Shown here one piece after another: positions 46,742-54,776 of a stretch of 64,000 nucleotides of DNA (the stretch's first letter is position 1; each line of letters begins with the position of its first letter). Source of the DNA: Clostridia bacterium. GTDB taxonomy: Bacteria > Bacillota > Clostridia > TANB77 > CAG-508. A program made the position numbers and the translations under genes. The stretch covers positions 17,163-81,162 of the forward strand of contig JAGBJN010000007.1 in NCBI GenBank assembly GCA_017934475.1, read 5' to 3'. Below the pieces are notes generated by a model. It was not told the DNA's origin, made no database searches, and saw only the letters and a list, made by a program, of their open reading frames with translations.

Positions 46742-49108
46742 ATGAAATTAAGTACAAATTTTGTTAAAGACTATGTAGATATAGATGTAGATGTAAAAAA
46801 ATTAGCAGAAGATATGACTTCAGTTGGAAATGAATATGATTCAGCACAAGCTTTAATTAATGCTACTAAATTAGTAGTAGGTGAAGTTGTAGAGTGTGAA
46901 ATGCATCCAGATTCAGATCACTTACATGTATGTAAAGTTAATGTGGGAGATGAAGTATTACAAATAGTTTGTGGTGCACCAAATGTTAGAAAAGGATTAA
47001 AAGTTATAGTTGCATTAGATGGAGCAGTTCTTCCTGGAGATTTCAAAATCAAAAAAGGAAGTATTCGTGGAGTTGAATCTAATGGAATGTTATGTTCAAT
47101 TGCAGAACTTGGACTGGAGAGCAAATTCCTAAAACCAGAAGATAAAGAAGGAATTCATGAATTACCTGAAAATGCTAAGCCAGGTGAAGATCCTATAAAA
47201 TTAATTGAAATGGATGATGATGTAATAGATTTCGAACTTACAGCAAATAGAGGAGATTTATTAAGTATACTTGGTATGGCATATGAAATTGGTGCAATTT
47301 ATGATAAAAAAGTAAAAGACATAGATTTAAGCCATAGTGAAAATAGTGAAGATATAAATAATAGTTTTAAAGTAGTTAGAAATACTGATAATTGTTCAAT
47401 ATTTTTAGCAAAGAAAGTTGAGAATGTAGAAATAAAAGAAAGCCCAACTTTCATAAAAAATAGACTGATAGCATCAGGAATAAGACCAATAAACAATGTA
47501 GTAGATATTTCAAACTATGTAATGCTTGAAACAGGTCAACCTTTACATTATTATGATGCTGATACTTTAAAAGGAATGCTTGAAGTAAGAATGGCAAAAC
47601 AAGGAGAAAAATTAATAACACTTGATGAAATAGAAAGAACGTTATCTGAAGATGATATAGTAATTTCAGATGGAGAAAAGGCTATAGGTTTAGCAGGTGT
47701 TATGGGAGGATTAGAAACAGAAATTACTGAAAATACAAAGAATATCATAATAGAAGCGGCTATATTTAATCCTGGAAAAATCAGAAGAACAGCAAATGCA
47801 ATTTTAAGAAGTGAAGCAAGTACAAGATTTGAAAAAGGTTTAGATTCAAATAGAACTTATATGGCAGTTGAAAGAAGCTGTAATTTGCTTGAAAAATATG
47901 CAGGTGCAACAATTGTTGGTGGACTTGTTAAAGAAGATACTACATCAAAAGAAGATAAGGAAATAGAAATAAGATTTGAAAAAATAAATAAAGTTTTAGG
48001 AACAATAATTCCAAAAGAAGATGTTTGTGATGTATTTAGAAGACTTGATTTTAAATATGAAGCAAGTGAAGAAAAAGCGAAAGTTTTTGTTCCTAAAAGA
48101 AGAATTGATATTTCAATAGAAGAAGATTTAATAGAAGAAGTTGGAAGAATATATGGAGTAGATAACATAGAAGGAAAACTACCAGAACTTCCAATAAAAA
48201 CAGGAAGCTATGATAAAACAGCAAGAAATATAAGAAATAAGATGGTTGATTTAGGATTAAATGAAACTTTATCATACATATTAGTAAATGATAAAGAAGC
48301 TAAAAACTTTACATCTGATGATGCAGAAATAATTTCGCTTTTAGCACCTATGACAGAAGATAGAAATGCATTAAGACAATCAATTCTGCAAGCGTTATAT
48401 AGAATTTATGAATATAACAAAGCACATTATAACAAAGATGTAAATATATTCGAAATAGGTAAAACTTTCAAAAAAGTAAATGAAGAATATATAGAAGAAA
48501 GAAAAATAGCTTGTCTAATGACTGGAGAATATTATTTAGGAATAAATAATAAGAAAAATGTAGATTTCTATGTTATAAAAGGAATTGCAGAAGAATTATT
48601 AGATTATTTAGGATATGGTAACAGATATAGCTTTGTAGTAAATGAAAGTATACCTACAACATTCCATCCAGGACAAAGTGCAGCAATAAGTGTTAATAAT
48701 GATATAGTTGGTTATATTGGAAGAACGCATCCAGCATTTTGTAAAGACGCAGTATATGCTATGGAAATTAATTTAGACAAATTATTAGATAAGAAAACAG
48801 GAAAAATGAAATATAAAGAAATTTCAAAATATCCAAGTATAAAGAAGGACTTAGCAATAGTAGTAGACAAAGACGTTCAATCAAGTGAAATTGCAAATAT
48901 AATCAAAAAAGCAGCAGGATCATTATTACTTGGAACTCAAATATTTGATGTATATCAAGGTGAAGGATTAGAAGAAAATAAAAAGAGTCTTGCATATTCA
49001 TTAGAATTTGGAACAAACGATAGAACTCTAACAGATGAAGAAATAAATACAGTACTAGAAAAAGTAATTTCATCAGTTGAAAAACAAGGTTGGAGTTTAA
49101 GAAAATAA
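46742..49108 (+). CDS. pheT: Phenylalanyl-tRNA synthetase beta subunit
   Basis: 788 residues; AAAGGAGAAAAATT precedes ATG. N-terminal tRNA-binding (EMAP-like) domain with VVECEMHPDSDHLHVCKV, B3/B4 editing domain, B5, class II-like core, and the C-terminal ferredoxin-fold anticodon domain (KYPSIKKDLAIVVDKDV, TLTDEEINTVLEKVI). Partner of pheS. Confidence 0.97.
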   Translation: MKLSTNFVKDYVDIDVDVKKLAEDMTSVGNEYDSAQALINATKLVVGEVVECEMHPDSDHLHVCKVNVGDEVLQIVCGAPNVRKGLKVIVALDGAVLPGDFKIKKGSIRGVESNGMLCSIAELGLESKFLKPEDKEGIHELPENAKPGEDPIKLIEMDDDVIDFELTANRGDLLSILGMAYEIGAIYDKKVKDIDLSHSENSEDINNSFKVVRNTDNCSIFLAKKVENVEIKESPTFIKNRLIASGIRPINNVVDISNYVMLETGQPLHYYDADTLKGMLEVRMAKQGEKLITLDEIERTLSEDDIVISDGEKAIGLAGVMGGLETEITENTKNIIIEAAIFNPGKIRRTANAILRSEASTRFEKGLDSNRTYMAVERSCNLLEKYAGATIVGGLVKEDTTSKEDKEIEIRFEKINKVLGTIIPKEDVCDVFRRLDFKYEASEEKAKVFVPKRRIDISIEEDLIEEVGRIYGVDNIEGKLPELPIKTGSYDKTARNIRNKMVDLGLNETLSYILVNDKEAKNFTSDDAEIISLLAPMTEDRNALRQSILQALYRIYEYNKAHYNKDVNIFEIGKTFKKVNEEYIEERKIACLMTGEYYLGINNKKNVDFYVIKGIAEELLDYLGYGNRYSFVVNESIPTTFHPGQSAAISVNNDIVGYIGRTHPAFCKDAVYAMEINLDKLLDKKTGKMKYKEISKYPSIKKDLAIVVDKDVQSSEIANIIKKAAGSLLLGTQIFDVYQGEGLEENKKSLAYSLEFGTNDRTLTDEEINTVLEKVISSVEKQGWSLRK

Positions 49109-49158
49109 TAGCACATAAGAATTAATCTCACATATTATATGTTATAGGAGGCATATAT

Positions 49159-49512
49159 ATGTGGGATTTTTTATTTAATACAATACTTTGGACTCTTGCT
49201 TTATATGGATTATTTGAAATAATAAAATCGGTTATAAATATTTATACATATACAAATTTAAAATCAAATGGAATCTACTTAATAGTGGCTGTTAAAAATC
49301 AGGAAGATAAAATTGAAGGATTTATAAGAAATTTTTTATTTAGAATAATATATGGAAATGAAGAAAATATAAAAAATATAATAATAACAGATTTAGATTC
49401 TTCAGATGAAACTCCAATGATAATTAATAACATTTCAAAAGAGAATGAAAAAATAAGAGTTACTAATTGGAAGGATTGTAAAGAAGTAATAGAAAGTATA
49501 AAAAATGTGTAA
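49159..49512 (+). CDS. Small hypothetical membrane protein
   Basis: 117 residues; ATAGGAGGCATATAT precedes ATG. One N-terminal helix (LFNTILWTLALYGLFEII), then a soluble part with a Rossmann-like pattern: NGIYLIVAVKNQEDKIEGFIRN, IKNIIITDLDSSDETPMIIN. The phrase IITDLDSSDET recalls the N-terminal strand and DxD region of GT-A glycosyltransferases, but the rest of such a fold is missing. Not recognised. Confidence 0.7.
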   Translation: MWDFLFNTILWTLALYGLFEIIKSVINIYTYTNLKSNGIYLIVAVKNQEDKIEGFIRNFLFRIIYGNEENIKNIIITDLDSSDETPMIINNISKENEKIRVTNWKDCKEVIESIKNV

Positions 49513-49630
49513 AAATAGTTATTTTCTTTTGATAATGAAATGTAACAGAAAAATAATATAAATGAAACACAATATGGGATTTTTAATGTTATACTAAATA
49601 TGGAGTATTATATAAAAAGGAGATTTATAA

Positions 49631-50716
49631 ATGGGAGTAGAAGATGAAAATAGAAAATTAGAGCAAGAATTAAAAAAAATTATGAATAATACATATAAAT
49701 CATTTAATGAAGTTTTAAAAGAAGGATATGTTACTGAAGAACAAAAAAAGCAAATAGAGAAAAAAATAAATGATATATTAGATGAGTATAGAAAAGAATA
49801 TCAAAAAATCACAGAAAAAATGAGTGGAACTAAAAAGGATGCAGACATTAAGATTATAGAAAGTAAAGTAGAAAAGCAAATTGCAGAGTTAGAAAAAAAT
49901 TATGAAATAGATAAATCAGAAAGTGTACAAGATTTTTTAAAATCAATAAAAAATGCAAATTTAGATGAAAATAGCAATAGTTATGAAGAACCAAATGGAG
50001 AGTTTAAGAAAGATGGAGCTGATCCTAGAACAAAACAAGAAGCGGAACTTACTGATTTTATGGATGAATCTTTGGAAAATTTTGATAAATTATTAGATAT
50101 TCAAAGTACAGATGATTTAGATAAAAATATAATTGGAAAAAGCGTAGCAAAAGCAATAGCAATCTATGAAAATAAATTTAAAGATATGTCAGAAAAAATA
50201 GATGGAAGATATAGAAATCCAAATATATTAGAAAAAGAAAATCAAATGAAAGAAAAAATAGAAGATTTAAAATCTAGATATAACATAGAATCAAAAGAGG
50301 AGGAAAAAGCAAAGGATGAAACTAAAAATAGCGATAAGGAAGATATTGAAAATATTGCTAATAAATCCCAAAAGGCTGAAGGAAAATTCCAAATAAATGA
50401 ATATGGGGAAATAATAAGAGAAGAGAAAGAAAGCATTAGAGATGAAGTTGGGAAACAAAAACAAGAAAAAGATATAGAAAAGGAAAATGAAAGATCTCAA
50501 GATGAAATAGTATGGAATGAAAGATTTAAAGATGCGGATAGTAGAGTTCAAGAAATGTCAGATGGAGCTAAAAGGAAAGATGAAACATTAAAAAGTATAA
50601 AAGAGGTAAAAGATAAAGAGAGTCAAAAACAACAATACAATGAAAAAGAACAAAAAAGAATTGAACAAGAGGAAGAAGAAGAGGAATTTATGAGAAGACA
50701 TGGAAGAAGATTTTAG
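49631..50716 (+). CDS. Charged coiled-coil protein with duplicated module
   Basis: 361 residues; AAAAAGGAGATTTATAA precedes ATG. Almost entirely Glu/Lys/Asp-rich helix, without signal or membrane segments. Two ~80-residue modules look related: residues 6-92 (LKKIMNNTYKSFNEVLKEG ... KITEKMSGTKKDADI ... IAELEKNYEI) and 148-230 (LTDFMDESLENFDKLLDI ... KDMSEKIDGRYRNPNI ... IEDLKSRYNI). An internal duplication is likely. Family and function unknown. A TATACT (49590-49595) may be its promoter -10. Confidence 0.72.
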   Translation: MGVEDENRKLEQELKKIMNNTYKSFNEVLKEGYVTEEQKKQIEKKINDILDEYRKEYQKITEKMSGTKKDADIKIIESKVEKQIAELEKNYEIDKSESVQDFLKSIKNANLDENSNSYEEPNGEFKKDGADPRTKQEAELTDFMDESLENFDKLLDIQSTDDLDKNIIGKSVAKAIAIYENKFKDMSEKIDGRYRNPNILEKENQMKEKIEDLKSRYNIESKEEEKAKDETKNSDKEDIENIANKSQKAEGKFQINEYGEIIREEKESIRDEVGKQKQEKDIEKENERSQDEIVWNERFKDADSRVQEMSDGAKRKDETLKSIKEVKDKESQKQQYNEKEQKRIEQEEEEEEFMRRHGRRF

Positions 50717-50724
50717 GAGGAAAG

Positions 50725-51174
50725 ATGGAAGAAAAATATAAAGAAGCATTTGCTGAAATGAGTGAAATATTTAAATTAATGCCTCAAAGTATGGTTAATA
50801 AAATACCAAAGGGATTTAGAGATATAATTGAAAAGGAAAAATCAACGACATTTGAAACAAATATAAAAGAACCATTTGAGAAATGCAAATTAAAGGAAGA
50901 AACTGTAATTCTTATGGCTTTAATATATAGAGATTTCTTATGTCCTGAAGAAGAAAGAAAAGAATTACAAAAAAGAGATGCAGAAGAATTAAAAAAAGCA
51001 GAGGAAGAATTAAGAGAAAAATACAGTACAGACAAGTTGTTTAAAAGAAATAATGAAGTAAATGCAAGCAATAAAATAGTAGAAACTCAAGAAAAAGCAT
51101 TAGTTGAAGTAAAAGAAGAAAAATGGTATCATAAAATATTTAATCTAATAAAAGGAATATTTGGAAAAAAATAG
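50725..51174 (+). CDS. Hypothetical protein
   Basis: 149 residues, 8 bases after the previous gene with AGGAGGAAAG before ATG. N-terminal half looks globular (FKLMPQSMVNKIPKGFRDII, ETVILMALIYRDFLCPEEE). The C-terminal half is charged and ends with a short amphipathic stretch WYHKIFNLIKGIFGKK that could touch the membrane. Not recognised; co-transcribed with the coiled-coil gene. Confidence 0.72.
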   Translation: MEEKYKEAFAEMSEIFKLMPQSMVNKIPKGFRDIIEKEKSTTFETNIKEPFEKCKLKEETVILMALIYRDFLCPEEERKELQKRDAEELKKAEEELREKYSTDKLFKRNNEVNASNKIVETQEKALVEVKEEKWYHKIFNLIKGIFGKK

Positions 51175-51178
51175 AATG

Positions 51179-51208
51179 AAAGAAAGATTGCATAAATCTT
51201 TCTTTTTT
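51179..51208 (+). terminator. Terminator with the recD2 -35 box in its loop
   Basis: AAAGAAAGATT-GCATA-AATCTTTCTTT with TTT. The TTGCAT -35 box spans stem and loop. Confidence 0.82.
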
Positions 51209-51216
51209 GATAGAAT
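51188..51216 (+). promoter_or_regulatory. Promoter of recD2, embedded in the terminator
   Basis: TTGCAT (51188-51193), 17-base spacer, TAGAAT (51211-51216). Predicts transcription from about 51223. Confidence 0.58.
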
Positions 51217-51247
51217 AATGAAAAGTTTTTTAGAAAGAGGACAGATT

Positions 51248-53452
51248 TTGGAAATAACAGGAGAAGTTACAGATATTATTTATCAAAATGAATTAAATAG
51301 CTATACTGTTGCTGAATTTGAGACAGAGGAAGGAGAAATTACAATAGTAGGATATCTTCCTTTTATTAGTGTTGGAGATACTTTAAAACTTATAGGAAAA
51401 GTTGTAACACACCAAGATTATGGAGAACAGTTTAAAGTAGAAACTTATGAGAAACTAATGCCTCAAAGTTTGTCTGCTCTTGAAAGATTTTTAGCAAATG
51501 GAACAATAAAAGGAATTGGACCAGCAACTGCAAAGAAGATCATAAATACATTTAAAGATGAGACAATACATGTTCTAAAATTCGAACCAGAAAAACTTGC
51601 ACAAATAAAAGGAATAAATTATGATAAAGCTTTAAGTATATCAGAAACATTTAATGAAAACATGGAACTATGGCAAATAGTTGGGTATTTAGAAAAGTTT
51701 GGAATAGGTGTACAAAATGCAAAAAATGTGCATTCAAAATTAGGTGTAAATGCAATAGAAGAAATTGAAAAAAATCCTTATATTCTTATAGATATAGCAA
51801 ATAATGTAGATTTTAAAAAATTAGATAAAATGGCTCTTGAAAATGGTGTTGCAATTAATTATAGGGAAAGAATAAAAAGTGGAATAAAATATGCCATGAT
51901 AAGTGCTTCAGTAAATGGTAATTGTAGAGTGCAAAAAGAAAATTTAATGATTTATTGTAAAGAATTACTTGGAGTGACAGAAGATGAGATAGATGAAAAC
52001 ATTATAGAACTTAAAGTGCTAAATCAAATAATAGAAGAAGATGGATGGGTATATCTAACTGCATTTTATACTGCTGAAAAAAACATAGCTGAAAGATTAG
52101 TGTTTCTGAAAAATTCTCCAAATTTTAATAAAGTAAGTAATATAAAAAAAGAGTTAAAAAGAATTGAAAAAAATTCAGAAATAGAATTATCTAAAATGCA
52201 AAAAGAAGCAATTGAAGAGATTAATGAAAATAATGTGTGCGTAATAACAGGTGGACCAGGTACTGGAAAAACTACAATTATAAAAGCAATAATAGATATT
52301 TATGAATCTCATAATAAAAAAGTAGTACTATGTGCTCCAACAGGTAGAGCAGCAAAAAGAATGACTGAAACAACAGGAAAAGAAGCAAAAACGTTACATA
52401 GAATGCTTGAAATAGGGAAAATAGAGGATGAAAATAAAATAGATACAATAGATAAAAATGTAGAACCAATAAGTGCTGATATTGTAATAGTAGATGAAAT
52501 GTCAATGGTTGATATTTTTCTTATGAACTATTTAGTTAAAGCACTATTCCAAGGAACAAAGCTAGTACTTGTAGGTGATGTTGATCAATTGCCATCTGTT
52601 GGGCCTGGAAGCATTTTAAAAGATATAATTAATTCTGAAAAGATTAATACAATTACATTAACAGAAATATTTAGACAAGCTGCTAAAAGTAAAATAATAC
52701 TTAATTCTCATAGAGTTAATCAAGGTGAAAAGTTTTTAAAGAAAGAAGAAATAGAAGATGAAGAAATAGAAGATGATTTCTTTTACATAAATGAAACAAA
52801 TCAAGAAAAAATACTAAATCAAGTTGTTTCTTTATGTAATGGAAGACTTCAAAGTTATGGAGATTATGATTTCTTTAAAAATATACAAGTTCTTACTCCA
52901 ACTAAGAAAGGTATGCTTGGAACTAAAGAGTTAAATAAAACCTTGCAGAAATATTTGAATCCAGAAAAAAAATATTTAAAAGAAAAACAATTCGGTGAAA
53001 TAGTATTTAGAGAAAATGATAGAGTAATGCAAGTAAAAAATAACTATGATATTATTTGGGAAAAAGATAATGGAGAACATGAGATAGGTGCTGGTGTATT
53101 TAATGGTGAACTTGGTACAATAGAAAGAATAGATGATGAAGAAAGACAAATTCAAATAAGATTTGATGATGATAAAGTTGCGTTATATCAATATTCAGAT
53201 TTAGATCAAATAGAACACTCGTATAGTATTACTATTCATAAGGCTCAAGGAAGCGAATTTGATGTTGTAATAATGGTAGTTCCTCAGTCAGCGCCTGTAT
53301 TGCTTACTCGAAATTTACTATATACTGGAATGACAAGAGCTAAAAAAATGTTAATAGTTATAGGAAATAATAGTGTTATTGATTTCATGATAAATAATAT
53401 TGATATAAAGAAGAGAAATACAGGCTTAGAAGAAAAAATAAAAAATATTTAA
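51248..53452 (+). CDS. recD2: SF1B DNA helicase RecD2 (YrrC)
   Basis: 734 residues from TTG 51248 (AGAGG 7 bases upstream, protein begins MEITGEVTDIIYQNE). The frame is open further left (ATG 51218), but that lies ahead of the predicted transcript start. OB-like N-terminus, helix-hairpin-helix (LANGTIKGIGPATAKKI), then Walker A ITGGPGTGKTTIIKA, Walker B IVIVDEMSMVD, and the UvrD-like C-terminal ITIHKAQGSEFDVVI and TGMTRAKK. A RecBC-independent 5'-3' helicase in DNA repair. Confidence 0.95.
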   Translation: MEITGEVTDIIYQNELNSYTVAEFETEEGEITIVGYLPFISVGDTLKLIGKVVTHQDYGEQFKVETYEKLMPQSLSALERFLANGTIKGIGPATAKKIINTFKDETIHVLKFEPEKLAQIKGINYDKALSISETFNENMELWQIVGYLEKFGIGVQNAKNVHSKLGVNAIEEIEKNPYILIDIANNVDFKKLDKMALENGVAINYRERIKSGIKYAMISASVNGNCRVQKENLMIYCKELLGVTEDEIDENIIELKVLNQIIEEDGWVYLTAFYTAEKNIAERLVFLKNSPNFNKVSNIKKELKRIEKNSEIELSKMQKEAIEEINENNVCVITGGPGTGKTTIIKAIIDIYESHNKKVVLCAPTGRAAKRMTETTGKEAKTLHRMLEIGKIEDENKIDTIDKNVEPISADIVIVDEMSMVDIFLMNYLVKALFQGTKLVLVGDVDQLPSVGPGSILKDIINSEKINTITLTEIFRQAAKSKIILNSHRVNQGEKFLKKEEIEDEEIEDDFFYINETNQEKILNQVVSLCNGRLQSYGDYDFFKNIQVLTPTKKGMLGTKELNKTLQKYLNPEKKYLKEKQFGEIVFRENDRVMQVKNNYDIIWEKDNGEHEIGAGVFNGELGTIERIDDEERQIQIRFDDDKVALYQYSDLDQIEHSYSITIHKAQGSEFDVVIMVVPQSAPVLLTRNLLYTGMTRAKKMLIVIGNNSVIDFMINNIDIKKRNTGLEEKIKNI

Positions 53453-53470
53453 TTATTTTATAATTTAATA

Positions 53471-53514
53471 TTGACTTATTGGTTAAATTATACTATATTA
53501 TTTATAGTATAATT
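53471..53514 (+). promoter_or_regulatory. Promoter overlapped by a 12-base inverted repeat
   Basis: TTGACT (53471-53476), 17-base spacer, TATATT (53494-53499). The perfect repeat AATTATACTATA-TTATT-TATAGTATAATT (53486-53514) covers the -10 box and the start region, as an operator would. No regulator gene is adjacent. Confidence 0.6.
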
Positions 53515-53574
53515 TTGATAGTATTTTTATATTTAATATAACTACTATATTTTTTTAGAAAGGAGGTAAAACTA

Positions 53575-54048
53575 ATGGAAGAAATAACACTTAAAGATAT
53601 ATTAGATATATTGGTAGATATAAAAGTAGAAATAAATGGAATAAAAGATGAACAAACAGGAATGAAGCAAGAACAAAAAGGTTTGAGACAAGAAATGCAA
53701 GAAATGAAAAAAGAGCAACAAGAAATGAAAAAAGAGCAACAAGAAATGAAAAAAGAGCAACAAGAAATGAAAAAAGAGCAGCAAGAAATGAAAAAAGAGC
53801 AGCAAGAAATAAAACAGGAAATGCAAGAAATGAAGCAAAAAATGCAAGAAATGGACGAAAAAATAGATAGAAATTTTGAAGAGACAAAAAATATGATATT
53901 AAAACTACAACAAGATGTAACAGAAGAAAATATATGGATTGTAAAAAAGTTGGGTGAACATGATAGAAGATTAACTGTTATAGAGCAAAAATTAGAGATA
54001 AAGAAAACAAAAGGAAAAATAGTGGAATTCAAAGGAAAAAATGAATAA
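53575..54048 (+). CDS. Coiled-coil protein with tandem heptad repeats
   Basis: 157 residues; GAAAGGAGGTAAAACTA precedes ATG. Start EEITLKDILDILVDIKVEING, then a long coiled coil built from exact KKEQQEM heptads, and a C-terminal helix with EENIWIVKKLGEHDRRLTVIEQKLE. No membrane segment. The layout resembles small phage-like or plasmid-type coiled-coil proteins, but I assign no function. Confidence 0.75.
   Translation: MEEITLKDILDILVDIKVEINGIKDEQTGMKQEQKGLRQEMQEMKKEQQEMKKEQQEMKKEQQEMKKEQQEMKKEQQEIKQEMQEMKQKMQEMDEKIDRNFEETKNMILKLQQDVTEENIWIVKKLGEHDRRLTVIEQKLEIKKTKGKIVEFKGKNE
53707..53811 (+). repeat. 21-base tandem repeat, five copies
   Basis: Five head-to-tail units of AAAAAAGAGCARCAAGAAAT(G/A) at 53707, 53728, 53749, 53770 and 53791. 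Units 1-3 are identical; units 4-5 share CAG for CAA. Each unit is one coiled-coil heptad, so copy-number change keeps the reading frame. Confidence 0.93.
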
Positions 54049-54065
54049 ATATAGAATAATACAAT

Positions 54066-54119
54066 AAGGGCTTAAGAAAGGAAGTAATAATGTTACTTAG
54101 AAAAGCTCTTATTTTTTTT
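54066..54119 (+). terminator. Terminator-like hairpin spanning the comFC start
   Basis: AAGGGCTT (54066-54073) pairs with AAGCTCTT (54103-54110), one G-U, helped by AAG/CTT, and is followed by ATTTTTTTTA. The comFC ribosome binding site (AAAGGAAG) and ATG at 54090 lie in the loop. Confidence 0.62.
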
Positions 54120-54755
54120 ATGGATTTTATATATCCTCCATGTTGTTTGATTTGTGGAAAGATTAACAAAAATAATTTATGTGAGGAATGTGAAAGACTA
54201 ATATATTCTAAGGCAAAGTTTAAAAAAAGTATTAAATTAAAAAGAAAAATTTATTTTAAAAAGCAAATATATATTTTTAAATATGAAGATGTGGTAAGAA
54301 AGCTAATAATAGATTATAAATTTAGAGATAAATCACATTTATATAAGCTTTTTTCAGAAATTATAATAAAAAATAAAAAAATATGTAGAAATTTAAAAAG
54401 TTATGATATAATAATCCCAGTTCCAATACATCATAAAAGAAAAAAAGAAAGAGGATTTAATCAAAGTGAACTAATTGCTAAGTATTTAGCGACAAAACTA
54501 GATAGTATAAAATTAGAAAATAAAGTAATAATTAAAAAAATAAATAATAAAAAACAAAGCAAATTAAAAAAATCAGAAAGAATTGAAAATGTAAAAAATG
54601 TATATGAAATAATAAATAAAGAAAAAATAGTTAATAAAAGAATAATTCTTTTTGATGATATATATACAACAGGAAATACAGTAAATGAAATTTCTAAATT
54701 ATTGAAAGAAAATGGGGCAAAAGAGATAATAGTGCTAACAATAGCAAAGGATTAA
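54090..54755 (+). CDS. comFC: ComF-family phosphoribosyltransferase-like protein
   Basis: 221 residues; AAAGGAAGTAATA precedes ATG. Zinc-finger N-terminus FIYPPCCLICGKINKNNLCEECE with Cys pairs, then KKERGFNQSELIAKYLA and the PRPP loop IILFDDIYTTGNTVNE. ComFC supports DNA uptake in competent bacteria. comFA is not adjacent. The predicted hairpin across its start suggests transcript or translation control. Confidence 0.92.
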   Translation: MLLRKALIFFMDFIYPPCCLICGKINKNNLCEECERLIYSKAKFKKSIKLKRKIYFKKQIYIFKYEDVVRKLIIDYKFRDKSHLYKLFSEIIIKNKKICRNLKSYDIIIPVPIHHKRKKERGFNQSELIAKYLATKLDSIKLENKVIIKKINNKKQSKLKKSERIENVKNVYEIINKEKIVNKRIILFDDIYTTGNTVNEISKLLKENGAKEIIVLTIAKD

Positions 54756-54776
54756 TAAAATAGAAGAGGTGAAAGT

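Noticed and set aside
53707-53811. Possible CRISPR array
   Set aside because: The units are contiguous, 21 bases, without spacers, and lie inside a coding frame.
53502-54032. Minus-strand frames rich in Phe/Ser/Cys opposite the heptad repeats
   Set aside because: Produced by the 21-base tandem repeat read backwards; no start signal.
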